Assembly: GCF_001642795.1 (NCBI RefSeq)
Contig: NZ_LKEH01000017.1
Location: 465,925-512,111, forward strand
Length of the DNA: 46,187 nt
Direction of reading: 5' to 3'
Origin: Pseudomonas viridiflava
Lineage (GTDB): Bacteria; Pseudomonadota; Gammaproteobacteria; Pseudomonadales; Pseudomonadaceae
Both the position numbers and the translations under genes were made by a program. Positions 1-7,518 of the stretch are shown piece after piece. The notes beneath the pieces were generated by a model. The model had not been told where the DNA came from, did not search any database, and saw nothing but the letters and a program-made list of their open reading frames with translations. Within the stretch, counting starts at the first letter, position 1. Each line of letters begins with the position of its first letter.

Positions 1-28
1 AACTGAGTCCGCAATCCGTGCCATGTGT

Positions 29-82
29 GACGCGGAGCGTCACGGGAGGCATGCCCACGCAGAGCGATGGGCACGATCAGTG
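29..82. repeat. REP-like 54-bp repeat, left copy
   Basis: This stretch matches positions 45995-46048 at 51 of 54 bases in the same orientation. It contains two inverted repeats: GTGACGC/GCGTCAC separated by GGA, and TGCCCA/TGGGCA separated by ten bases. It lies just downstream of the amidase gene, the usual place for a repetitive extragenic palindromic element in Pseudomonas. There is no sign that it is coding. Confidence 0.65.
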
Positions 83-104
83 TCGAGGCAGACTTGTGTG
101 TGTG

Positions 105-1643
105 TCACGACGAGCGCGGCGGCTTGGGGAACTCACCCCGGACCTGTTCGTAAGCCTGCGCCACCCGCAACGCCAGTGCGTCCTGAAAGCGTGGTGCGAC
201 GATCATCATGGCCACCGGCAAACCGTCGGCCAATCCGGCGGGAATCGACGTTGCCGGGTGGCCGGTGATGTCGAACGGTGCGGTATTGGCCAGCATGTTC
301 AGTGCGCTGTGTACGTATTCCTCGATGGGTGCGTCCGGTGCGGTCAAGGGCGTCGCCACGAACGGCATGGTCGGCATCACCAGCACGTCGAATGACTTGA
401 ACGCTTCGTCGTACTGACGCGTGAGTTCCGGCGCCAGCATGCGCGCCTTGGCGTAGCTGGCGCCATGCAGGTTCTTCAGGCTGTAGTGACCGGTCAACGC
501 CACGGCGCGCACACTGTGCGACAGCGAGTTGGCGTGTTCGCGGCGTTTGGCGCCGTAATAACTCATGATCTCTGGATCGTAGTAACCATCGACGTTCATG
601 CCATAACCATTGCCTTGCAGCATCTGGTAAGCGGCGCCGTCGGTGGCGATCACGTTCCACATGTCCAGCGCAACGCCCGAATGCCATGGCGCACTGGCTT
701 CGCCGACAATGGCGCCAAGGCTTTCAAGCTGCGCGACGGCAGCCTTGACCAACGCATCCACCTGCGGCTCGGACATACCGGGAATCGCAAAACCTTCACG
801 CAGCAGACCGATTTTCAAGCCGGCAACGCCTTGATCCAGGGTCGCAAGGCAATGGACTGCGGGCGGATTTTTCTGCCGCGAATCCAGTCCGTCGGCGCCT
901 GCGATCACATCGAGCATCAAGGCGCAGTCACGCACGGTATTGGCCATCGGGCCGACGTGGTCGATGGTCCGCTCGATGGGAAACGCGCCGGTGTAAGGCA
1001 CCAGGCTGTAGGTCGGTTTGTGGCCGACGATGCCACTCCAGGCCGACGGCATACGGATCGATCCGCCCTGATCGCCACCGATGGCCATGTCGACTTCGCC
1101 AAGGGAAACCAGCACCGCGCTGCCGCTGGACGAGCCGCCCGCGTTGCGGGTCATGTCCCACGGGTTCTTCACCGCACCACTGGCGGAGGTGAAGCTGGCA
1201 CCGGAAAAGCACAGGTCTTCGCACACCGATTTTCCGACCACTGTGGCACCCGCTGCCAGCAGGCGTTTGACCACGGTGGCGTCTTCGGACGGCACGTAGC
1301 CTTCCAGGCTCAACGAGCCATTGGCCATGGGCACGCCCGCCACCGAGACGTTGTCCTTGATGACCACCGTCCGGCCCTTCAACGGACCTTCGGCGGCACC
1401 CGTGATGTGGGTTTTCACGTACCAGGCGGCGTGCAGGTTTTCCGCGGGCAGCGGCGTGCTGTGCTCGCGCAGCGGTGTCGGCTGAGCGACATGGGCAGCA
1501 TACAGCGCATCGATGGCTTCGTAGGAATTCAGGCTCTTGTCAGCGAGGTTCAGGTACGCGTGCATCTGGCTGTCGGACAGGTCGTAGCCATGGTCTTGGG
1601 CGGCAAGAAGAAAGTCGGCATTTTCAGGGCGTTTGATGGACAT
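105..1643 (-). CDS. Amidase, amidase-signature family (rhodococcal/nitrile-pathway type)
   Basis: Hydrolyses carboxylic amides to acid and ammonia, presumably in the cytoplasm as no signal peptide is seen. The 512-residue protein shows the Ser-cisSer-Lys triad of the amidase-signature family: Lys96 in VVIKDNV, Ser171 in GGSSSGS and Ser195 in GGDQGGS. These are the same positions as in the Rhodococcus enantioselective amidase linked to nitrile hydratase. The N-terminal helical region and the motifs VCEDLCFSG and YTGAFPIERTIDH also fit that subgroup as I recall it. GGAGA lies seven bases before the ATG. The gene is last in a minus-strand amiC-amiR-amidase cluster, so an amide sensed by AmiC is the likely inducer. 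The exact substrate cannot be read. No nitrile hydratase or nitrilase is present in the window. Confidence 0.9.
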   Translation of the reverse strand: MSIKRPENADFLLAAQDHGYDLSDSQMHAYLNLADKSLNSYEAIDALYAAHVAQPTPLREHSTPLPAENLHAAWYVKTHITGAAEGPLKGRTVVIKDNVSVAGVPMANGSLSLEGYVPSEDATVVKRLLAAGATVVGKSVCEDLCFSGASFTSASGAVKNPWDMTRNAGGSSSGSAVLVSLGEVDMAIGGDQGGSIRMPSAWSGIVGHKPTYSLVPYTGAFPIERTIDHVGPMANTVRDCALMLDVIAGADGLDSRQKNPPAVHCLATLDQGVAGLKIGLLREGFAIPGMSEPQVDALVKAAVAQLESLGAIVGEASAPWHSGVALDMWNVIATDGAAYQMLQGNGYGMNVDGYYDPEIMSYYGAKRREHANSLSHSVRAVALTGHYSLKNLHGASYAKARMLAPELTRQYDEAFKSFDVLVMPTMPFVATPLTAPDAPIEEYVHSALNMLANTAPFDITGHPATSIPAGLADGLPVAMMIVAPRFQDALALRVAQAYEQVRGEFPKPPRSS

Positions 1644-1665
1644 GATGTTCTCCAGATGACGGTAG

Positions 1666-1693
1666 GAGCCGCCGGTGCCGAGTGCACCGGCTC
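1666..1693 (-). promoter_or_regulatory. Hairpin in the amiR-amidase spacer
   Basis: The 181-bp spacer between amiR and the amidase contains CCGGTGC/GCACCGG around a five-base loop, extended by GAG/CTC across a three-base bulge. It lies shortly upstream of the amidase ribosome-binding site on the minus strand. No T-run follows, so it is not a simple terminator. A second small stem, TCAGGC/GCCTGA with a six-base loop, lies further upstream near 1792-1809. Given the neighbouring ANTAR gene, these may form a leader RNA, but that is inference. Confidence 0.35.
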
Positions 1694-1824
1694 AAGCTCG
1701 TTCCGGAGGACGCCGTTGTCCGTGCCGGTCGCCACGCGGTGCTCCATACCTGCCGGTTCAGGGCGTATGGCAAACGTCCACGCAGAAGAGGATCAGGCGT
1801 TATGGCCTGACGCTCAACAAATGA

Positions 1825-2457
1825 TCAGGAGCAGGCCTGTTGAAACAACTCGTGGGCTTTCACCAGCGCCTCGGCAATTTTCTCTACCGGTTCGCGCTTG
1901 CTCATGGCCTGATCACGTAGTGCGTTGTAGGCGTCGATTTCCGACAGCCCCTTGGTTTCCATCAGGATGATTTTCGCCTGCTGCACGGTCCGCATGACCG
2001 CCATGCGCCCTTCAAGGCGCTTGACGTGCTTCTCCCGTTCGCGGGCCTTGCGCGCATGGCTCAGGGTGAGGGTCAGGGCAGTGAGCAGTCCGAAGGATCT
2101 GACGGGTGACGGGATCACCGAGCAGGCGTTCAACTGGACCAGCGCCTCGACGATGATCGGATTTTCGTAGGCGATCACCGGGATGATCGGCGGGGTCGCG
2201 CTGTGCAGCAGCCAGGGCGTATTGGTCGACAGGCTTTCCGGCGATATCGCCAGCACGATCACGTCCGCTTCACTGTGCAGGCGTTCCGGGATCGGCCATT
2301 GCACGCGTACCTGACAGCCGATGCGTTGCAGTTGCGCGATCAGGTTGCGCCCGTCTTCGTCATCCGGGTGCATCACCAGCACGCTGATGTCACGCAGGTC
2401 CTTGATGCCGCCTGCGCTGTCGTTGCGCAGGCGTTTCTTGGCAGCACGCAGGGTCAT
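1825..2457 (-). CDS. AmiR-like ANTAR-domain antitermination regulator
   Basis: An RNA-binding antiterminator of the AmiR/NasR type. The 210-residue protein has a receiver-like N-terminal half (about residues 20-125) in which the usual phosphoacceptor pattern is not obvious, as in AmiR. A charged coiled-coil linker follows (about 130-160), then a C-terminal ANTAR domain (about 155-205) with the pattern QQAKIILMETKGLSE and an AYNALRDQAM helix. Its ATG overlaps the TGA of the upstream amiC gene by four bases, which implies translational coupling, as in the P. aeruginosa amiCR pair. In that pair AmiC holds AmiR inactive until an amide binds. The target here is inferred to be the leader before urtA, where a strong terminator is visible, and perhaps the amidase leader. 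Confidence 0.85.
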   Translation of the reverse strand: MTLRAAKKRLRNDSAGGIKDLRDISVLVMHPDDEDGRNLIAQLQRIGCQVRVQWPIPERLHSEADVIVLAISPESLSTNTPWLLHSATPPIIPVIAYENPIIVEALVQLNACSVIPSPVRSFGLLTALTLTLSHARKAREREKHVKRLEGRMAVMRTVQQAKIILMETKGLSEIDAYNALRDQAMSKREPVEKIAEALVKAHELFQQACS

Positions 2458-3602
2458 GGACGCCTCCCGGCCAGACCGGACCAGCCACTGAAATCAGGCG
2501 CAATGGCATAGGGGTCGGGTTTGAGCGCCTTCTGGCTCTCGTAAAGAATGTCGAACTGACCTTCGGCGTTGGCGCGTCCGATCCGTGAGTACAGGTAGGT
2601 GTGGTGGTTGTTTTCATCGATTCTCACTCGTCCTTGAGGCGCGTCGAATTCCAGACCGCGCATGGTCTGCAGCACCGCTTCCACCTCAGTGCTGCCTGCA
2701 CGGCTGATGGCCTTGGCCAGCAGGTGCACTTGAAAATACGCCGCTTCCCAGCAGCGGTCGGTCACTTGGTGCTGGCCGAACAGCTCGCGGTACTCGGCGA
2801 TGCACTGGCGATTGAGCGGTGTGTCGATGGACTGAAAATAACTCGCCGCCGAGATATGCCCGGTGCCCAAATGCACGCCCATCTGTTGAATGTCGGTTTC
2901 GCTGGTGGTGACGCTGGCGATCGGCATGGCAGCCGGATCGAAGCCTGCATCGGCGTAGGCCTGATACAGATGGGCCATGGTCTCGCCAACCACTGTCGAG
3001 AAGATGAATGAGGGTTTCAGGTCTCGCGCCTTGACCATCAGTCTGGCGAAATCTTCGGGACGGGCGTTCTTGAGTGGCAGGTAATACTCGCCCAGTTTCT
3101 GCCCGCCGCGCTCGTACAGCAGGTCGCTCATCAGGCGGTTGGTTTCGTACGGATAGACGTATTCCGAGCCGATCATCAGCACGCGATTACCAAAGTGCTC
3201 GAACATGTAATTGCCCAACGGCACGGCATTGTGATTGGGCGTGGCACCGGTGTAGATAATGTTGCGTGAGTACTCGAAGCCCTCGTAGTACACGGGGTAC
3301 AGCAGCAAGGCGTCGTAACGTTCAACGACTGGCAACACCGCCTTGCGCGCGGCCGAGGTGTAGCAGCCGAAGAAGAACTTCAGCTTCTCTTCGCGAATCA
3401 GCGACTCGACATGCATGGCAAACAGCGCAGGCGTGGAATCGGGGTTGCGGGTAATCATTTCCAGTGGCCGGCCATCCACACCACCGGCTGCGTTGATCTG
3501 CTGAATGGCGAACTGCGCGCCGCGCATCGTCGAGCACTCGCCTGCGGCCGTGACCCCGGTGTTTGAAAACAGACCGCCTATGCGGATCGACTGGTCAACC
3601 AT
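2454..3602 (-). CDS. AmiC-like cytoplasmic amide/urea sensor
   Basis: A periplasmic-binding-protein fold used as a cytoplasmic sensor. The 382-residue protein begins directly with the fold (RIGGLFSNTGVTAAGE) and has no signal peptide, unlike UrtA. Motifs resembling P. aeruginosa AmiC include FFFGCYTSAARKAVLPVVE, YEGFEYSRNIIYTG, SEYVYPYETN, FSTVVGE, SYFQSIDTP and the C-terminal DAPQGRVRI. In AmiC, amide binding releases AmiR. The fold also resembles UrtA across the divergent promoter, so sensor and transport protein probably recognise related ligands. An AAGG lies about 12 bases before the ATG. It is the first gene of the minus-strand cluster. The ligand (short amide, urea or a derivative) is not determined by the sequence. 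Confidence 0.85.
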   Translation of the reverse strand: MVDQSIRIGGLFSNTGVTAAGECSTMRGAQFAIQQINAAGGVDGRPLEMITRNPDSTPALFAMHVESLIREEKLKFFFGCYTSAARKAVLPVVERYDALLLYPVYYEGFEYSRNIIYTGATPNHNAVPLGNYMFEHFGNRVLMIGSEYVYPYETNRLMSDLLYERGGQKLGEYYLPLKNARPEDFARLMVKARDLKPSFIFSTVVGETMAHLYQAYADAGFDPAAMPIASVTTSETDIQQMGVHLGTGHISAASYFQSIDTPLNRQCIAEYRELFGQHQVTDRCWEAAYFQVHLLAKAISRAGSTEVEAVLQTMRGLEFDAPQGRVRIDENNHHTYLYSRIGRANAEGQFDILYESQKALKPDPYAIAPDFSGWSGLAGRRP

Positions 3603-4029
3603 GCCATTAAACCTTGTTCAGCGTGAGATGAGACGCCCGCCTTTGGCCGGGGTCCTGGAGTTCATGCATAAAAGGGCTGAGCGAAAACCGCGAGGATCAG
3701 CGGCGGCTCTCAGGCGGTTGTGCCTGGGCTGGCGTGACGACAGTGTCAGGGCCAGCGCATGCGAGGGGCCTTCCACACCTGCCGGGGATGGGCGTGTGAC
3801 AAGGGACCCTGCGAAGGTGTCGTTCAAGCCTATGCAGGGAGCGGGCCAGCGTGCGCACTATCAATAATCGACAGCAAATGCACCGACAGGCATACGTTTC
3901 TGGTCACGTTTTTGGTGCGTGCCGCCCTGCTCTCGCGCCAAAGCGGCGCAGGCCCTTGCGCGCGTGCAATTAATGAAGGGGCGCTCTGGCAACGCGTTGT
4001 AAAGCAAGCCATCGCCGATATTTGGCACT
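3603..4029. other. Divergent amiC-urtA intergenic region, upstream part
   Basis: No convincing gene is seen here; the short open frames lack ribosome sites and recognisable domains. The region must hold the amiC promoter on the minus strand, which I could not define, and activator sites for the plus-strand sigma-54 promoter at 4030. It includes GTGCGCAC at 3851-3858 and GCACC and GGTGC half-sites at 3880-3884 and 3914-3918. Confidence 0.5.
3904..3918. promoter_or_regulatory. Candidate NtrC-binding site
   Basis: TCACG-TTTTT-GGTGC fits the NtrC pattern GCACY-N5-RGTGC with one perfect half. It lies about 140 bp upstream of the predicted sigma-54 start, within the usual enhancer range. Another half-site, GCACC, lies at 3880-3884. 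Binding is inferred only from the match and the nitrogen-related context. Confidence 0.35.
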
Positions 4030-4045
4030 TGGCACCGGCCTTGCT
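4030..4045 (+). promoter_or_regulatory. Sigma-54 (-24/-12) promoter of the urt-ure operon
   Basis: TGGCACCGGCCTTGCT matches the RpoN consensus TGGCACG-N4-TTGCW at all but one fixed position, with the obligatory GG and GC separated by ten bases. Transcription would start near 4056 and leave a leader of about 170 nt before urtA. Sigma-54 promoters need an enhancer-binding activator. Under nitrogen limitation that would be NtrC, and a candidate site lies upstream. Confidence 0.8.
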
Positions 4046-4120
4046 ATGACCTTTCAGAGACATCGCGCCAGCTGCCTGCCCTACGCCCTCATGGCAAGTA
4101 AGGAGACACCTCGCGTACGA

Positions 4121-4148
4121 CTGGATCGGACATCGTCTGTCCCGCCAG
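4121..4148 (+). promoter_or_regulatory. Leader hairpin upstream of the urtA terminator
   Basis: Within the predicted urtA leader, CTGG/CCAG encloses GGACA/TGTCC with the loop TCGTC. It precedes the terminator by about ten bases, so it is a candidate part of an antiterminator or ANTAR recognition element. The canonical ANTAR element is two stems with six-base loops carrying A at position 1 and G at position 4. I did not find a clear pair of these, so the assignment is tentative. Confidence 0.35.
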
Positions 4149-4157
4149 ATTCGGCAC

Positions 4158-4207
4158 AAAAGCCTGACCTTCCGCCTGTTCGCAGGACGGAATGTCGGGC
4201 TTTTTTT
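4158..4207 (+). terminator. Intrinsic terminator (attenuator) in the urtA leader
   Basis: A 17-bp stem (4158-4174 with 4188-4204, one wobble and one mismatch) is capped by a CCTG/CAGG mini-stem with a TTCG tetraloop. Seven T residues follow at 4201-4207. It sits between the sigma-54 promoter and the urtA ribosome site (GGGAG at 4214-4218), so it would stop transcription before the operon unless prevented. This is the arrangement controlled by ANTAR proteins, and the amiR-like gene is divergent to it. Confidence 0.85.
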
Positions 4208-4226
4208 ATTTCTGGGAGAGAAGTGA

Positions 4227-5408
4227 ATGCACAACGACAAACGCCGTTTGATCAAGCATGCGCTGTTGCTGAGCGCCATGAGCCTGCTGCCGTTTTCCCT
4301 GATCGGTCAGGCGCAGGCAGCCGAGACCGTGAAAGTGGGGATCATCCACTCGCTCACCGGCACCATGGCCATCAGTGAAGCCTCGGTGGTGGACGCCGAG
4401 AAACTGGCCATCGATGAAATCAACGCCAGCGGTGGCGTACTGGGCAAGACCATCGAACCAATCGTCGAAGACGGTGCCAGTGACTGGCCGACCTTCGCCG
4501 AGAAGGCGCGCAAGCTGCTGGAAAACGACAAGGTCGCAGTAACCTTCGGTGCGTTCACCTCAGCTTCGCGCAAGGCTGTGCTGCCGATCTTCGAACGCAA
4601 CAAGGGCCTGCTCTACTACCCGACCTTCTACGAGGGTCTGGAAAAATCCCCAGCGATTATCTACACCGGCGCCGAGGCCTCGCAGCAGACCCTGGCAGCC
4701 GTCACCTGGCTGATGGCCAACAAGGGCAAAAGCGTCTATCTGGTCGGCTCGGACTACATCTGGCCGCGCACCACCAACAAGCTGGCGCGCGTGTCGGTGA
4801 CCAAGCAAGGCGGCTCGATTGTCGGCGAGGATTACCTGCCACTGGGGGCCATCGAGTTCTCCTCGGTGATCAACAAGATCAAGGTCGCCAAGCCTGACAT
4901 CGTGATTTCCACCATCGTCGGCGGCTCCAACGTGGCGTTCTACAAACAGCTCAAGGCCGCCGGGATCGACAGCAGCAACCAGACCCTGATGGCGCTCGCC
5001 GTGACGGAAGAAGAAGTCACCGGTATCGGCGCCGAAAACCTCACCGGTTTTCTGACCTGCATGAGCTACTTCCAGAGTCTGAAAAACCCGGTCAACGAAA
5101 AATTCGTTCAGGCGTTCAAGACCCGTTATGGCCAGCAACGCGTGATCGGCGACCCGATGGCAGCCGCCTACACCGCCGTGTACCTGTGGAAAAAGGCCGT
5201 CGAGAAAGCGGGCAGTTTCGACGTGCCGAACGTCATTGCAGCGTCCTCGGAGATGGAACTGGATGCGCCTGAAGGCGAGATCAAGGTGCACAAGGACAAC
5301 CATCACCTGTGGAAACGCGCACGCATCGGCACCCTCAACGCGCAGGGTCAGGTCGACGTGATCTACGAGTCCGCGCCCATCGAGCCCAACCCGTTCCCGA
5401 AACTCTGA
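4227..5408 (+). CDS. urtA: Urea-type ABC transporter substrate-binding protein UrtA
   Basis: Periplasmic receptor of a UrtABCDE importer of the branched-chain amino acid/urea family. It has an N-terminal signal peptide of about 32 residues ending in AQA before AETVKVG. The binding-protein fold follows, with the family motifs SLTGTMAISE, ASDWPTFAEKARKLL, FGAFTSASRKAVLP, YYPTFYEGLE, SDYIWPRTTNK and NHHLWKRARIG. At 393 residues it is a little shorter than the usual Pseudomonas UrtA of about 420 as I recall it. The start is fixed by GGGAG eight bases upstream. It is the first gene of a twelve-gene operon whose later genes encode urease. Urea is the default ligand; a related amide is possible. Confidence 0.9.
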   Translation: MHNDKRRLIKHALLLSAMSLLPFSLIGQAQAAETVKVGIIHSLTGTMAISEASVVDAEKLAIDEINASGGVLGKTIEPIVEDGASDWPTFAEKARKLLENDKVAVTFGAFTSASRKAVLPIFERNKGLLYYPTFYEGLEKSPAIIYTGAEASQQTLAAVTWLMANKGKSVYLVGSDYIWPRTTNKLARVSVTKQGGSIVGEDYLPLGAIEFSSVINKIKVAKPDIVISTIVGGSNVAFYKQLKAAGIDSSNQTLMALAVTEEEVTGIGAENLTGFLTCMSYFQSLKNPVNEKFVQAFKTRYGQQRVIGDPMAAAYTAVYLWKKAVEKAGSFDVPNVIAASSEMELDAPEGEIKVHKDNHHLWKRARIGTLNAQGQVDVIYESAPIEPNPFPKL

Positions 5409-5415
5409 CACCTGC

Positions 5416-5441
5416 GCGGGCGTGAGCCAATCCACGCCCGC
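5416..5441 (+). promoter_or_regulatory. urtA-urtB intercistronic hairpin
   Basis: A perfect 9-bp stem, GCGGGCGTG/CACGCCCGC, with an eight-base loop lies between the urtA stop and urtB. A weak pyrimidine tract (CTCTTTC) follows. It is probably a partial terminator or a 3' stabiliser that lets the binding protein be made in excess over the membrane subunits. Confidence 0.5.
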
Positions 5442-5474
5442 CTCTTTCAACCTTCAGCGACAGGTGGCGACGCC

Positions 5475-6377
5475 ATGACTTTCGATACGCTGGTAATGCA
5501 AGTCTTCAGCGGATTCTCGCTGTTCTCGGTGCTGGTGCTCATGGCACTGGGGCTGACCATCGTGTTCGGCCTGATGGGCGTGATCAACATGGCCCACGGT
5601 GAACTGATGGCGATGGGCGCGTACATGACCTACGTCACGTCGGTGGTGTTTCAGCGCTACCTGCCCGAACTCATGGGCTGGTATTTCATCGTCGCGATCG
5701 GCGTTGCCTTCCTGGTGACCTTCGCCTTTGGCTTCCTGCTTGAACGCTGTTTCATCCGTTTCATGTACAACCGCCCGCTGGACACGCTGCTGGCGACCTG
5801 GGGCCTGTCACTGGTGCTGCAACAGGTCTTTCGTCAGGTCTTCGGCCCCAAGGAAGTCAGCGTGCCGACCGTGCAATGGCTGCAGGGTGCCTGGAAAGTC
5901 AGCGAAGGCCTGGAGCTGCCCATCAACCGGATTTTCATCATCGGCCTGACGTTCGTCATTGCCGCTGCCGTTTTCCTGTTTCTCTACCGAAGCCGCTGGG
6001 GCCTGCGCATTCGCGCTGTGACCCAGAACCGCGCCATGGCCGGTGCTGCGGGAATCAATACCGCACGGGTGGATTCGGTGACTTTCGCGCTGGGTTGCGG
6101 GCTGGCCGGCATCGCCGGGAGCTCGTTCACCATGCTCGCCTCCACCGGCCCGGTCAGCGGCCAGCAATACCTGGTCGACACCTTCATCGTGGTCGTGTTC
6201 GGCGGCGTGGAGAGTTTGCTGGGGACCTTCCTGTCGGCCTTCGCCATCGGCCAGACGCAGATCTCGCTGGAATACCTCACCACCGGCTCCATGGCCAAGG
6301 CCATGACGCTGCTGGTGGTGATCGTGCTGCTGTTCTTCCGCCCCAACGGCCTGTTCGCCACGAAAGTGAGACGTTGA
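5475..6377 (+). CDS. urtB: Urea ABC transporter permease UrtB
   Basis: Inner-membrane permease of the LivH type that pairs with UrtC. The 300 residues contain about eight hydrophobic segments and the family motifs VFGLMGVINMAHGELMAMGAY near the N-terminus and GVESLLGTFLSAFAIGQ near the C-terminus. Many Pseudomonas UrtB proteins are over 500 residues because of an exported N-terminal domain. This one lacks that domain and consists of the permease alone, as if from a different Urt lineage. It lies 66 bp after urtA, and its stop is directly followed by urtC. Confidence 0.92.
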   Translation: MTFDTLVMQVFSGFSLFSVLVLMALGLTIVFGLMGVINMAHGELMAMGAYMTYVTSVVFQRYLPELMGWYFIVAIGVAFLVTFAFGFLLERCFIRFMYNRPLDTLLATWGLSLVLQQVFRQVFGPKEVSVPTVQWLQGAWKVSEGLELPINRIFIIGLTFVIAAAVFLFLYRSRWGLRIRAVTQNRAMAGAAGINTARVDSVTFALGCGLAGIAGSSFTMLASTGPVSGQQYLVDTFIVVVFGGVESLLGTFLSAFAIGQTQISLEYLTTGSMAKAMTLLVVIVLLFFRPNGLFATKVRR

Positions 6378-6378
6378 G

Positions 6379-7518
6379 ATGAATGACATGACTGAAAAGC
6401 CGCCAGCCCTGCCCCGTACAACGACTTCCAGCCCCAGCTGGCTCAACGGTGGCTGGCTGGCACTGCTGGAGCGCTACAGCCTCATCTGGCTCTCGGTTCT
6501 GCTGCTGGTGGTGTTGCCGTTGTGCCTGGGCGATTTTCGCCTCGGACTCGCCGGCAAATACCTGAGCCTGGGTTTCTGCGCAGTCGGCATGGTGATGATC
6601 TGGGGCTACGGCGGCATCCTCAGTCTCGGCCAGGGGATCTTCTTCGGCCTGGGCAGTTACATGATGGCGATGTACCTGAAACTCGAAGCCACCGCCACGG
6701 ACGAGGCCGCCAGCGCCCTCGCCGCCTTCTACGGCTCGGCACTGCCCGACTTCATGATCTGGAACAGCGTCGAGTCGCTGCCGTGGTGGTGGAAGCCGTT
6801 CGAGTCGGCGACCTTCACGCTGGTGGCGATCCTGATTCTTCCGGCACTGCTGGCGTTCCTGTTCAGTTACGCCTACTTCAAGAAACGCGTGGGCGGCGTG
6901 TACTTCTCGATCATCACCCTGTCGCTGGCCTCGATCATGTCGATCATGATCATCGGCCAGCAAGGCTACACCGGCGGGGTCAACGGCCTGACCGACTTCA
7001 AGACCGTCTTCGGCCTGAGCCTGCAAACGCCGCAGACGCCCTGGATCCTGTACCTGATCACCACCCTGCTGTTGCTGGCCTGCGTCGCGATGTGCGGCTT
7101 CATTCTGCGCAGCCGTCTGGGCAAGGTGATCGTGGCGATCCGCGACCGCGAAGACCGGGTGCGTTTCTCCGGCTACAACACCGCCCTGTTCAAGGCCTTC
7201 ATCTTTGCCGTCGCCGCGCTGATCTCGGCGCTGGGCGGCGTGATGTTCACCCTGCAGGTCGGTCTGGCATCGCCCTCGCTGGTGGGCATTATTCCGTCGA
7301 CTGAAATCGTCATCTACGCCGCCCTGGGCGGACGTTTGTCGCTGGTCGGTGCGGTGTACGGCACGCTTCTGATCGGCACGGCGAAAACCTACCTGTCGGA
7401 AAACTTCGTCAGCTTCTGGCAGTACTTCATCGGCTTTCTGTTCATGGGCGTGGTGCTGTTCCTGCCCGCAGGCCTGGCCGGTCTGCTGCAACGACTGAAC
7501 AACAAGGAGGCGAACTGA
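6379..7518 (+). CDS. urtC: Urea ABC transporter permease UrtC
   Basis: The LivM-type second permease. It has 379 residues, a hydrophilic N-terminus of about 28 residues and then about ten membrane segments. Motifs include MVMIWGYGGILSLGQGIFFGLG, GGVYFSIITLSLASI and GGRLSLVGAVYGT. It should form the channel with UrtB and couple to UrtD and UrtE. The start codon follows the urtB stop by one base. Its TGA overlaps the ATG of urtD by one base (TGATG), which implies translational coupling. Confidence 0.92.
   Translation: MNDMTEKPPALPRTTTSSPSWLNGGWLALLERYSLIWLSVLLLVVLPLCLGDFRLGLAGKYLSLGFCAVGMVMIWGYGGILSLGQGIFFGLGSYMMAMYLKLEATATDEAASALAAFYGSALPDFMIWNSVESLPWWWKPFESATFTLVAILILPALLAFLFSYAYFKKRVGGVYFSIITLSLASIMSIMIIGQQGYTGGVNGLTDFKTVFGLSLQTPQTPWILYLITTLLLLACVAMCGFILRSRLGKVIVAIRDREDRVRFSGYNTALFKAFIFAVAALISALGGVMFTLQVGLASPSLVGIIPSTEIVIYAALGGRLSLVGAVYGTLLIGTAKTYLSENFVSFWQYFIGFLFMGVVLFLPAGLAGLLQRLNNKEAN

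Noticed and set aside
465..1970. 501-codon plus-strand open frame opposite the amidase
   Set aside because: It lies antisense to a gene with a complete catalytic triad, is rich in His, Arg and Gln from antisense GC-rich codons, and has no ribosome site or domain.
4046..4157. Canonical ANTAR two-hairpin motif with A1/G4 six-base loops
   Set aside because: I searched the leader base by base and found no pair of well-paired six-base loops of that form. Only weaker stems were found, so I report the terminator and one hairpin and leave the ANTAR element unproven.
6277..7491. 404-codon minus-strand open frame over urtC
   Set aside because: It is a low-complexity Gln/Asp/His-rich shadow of a membrane protein gene.
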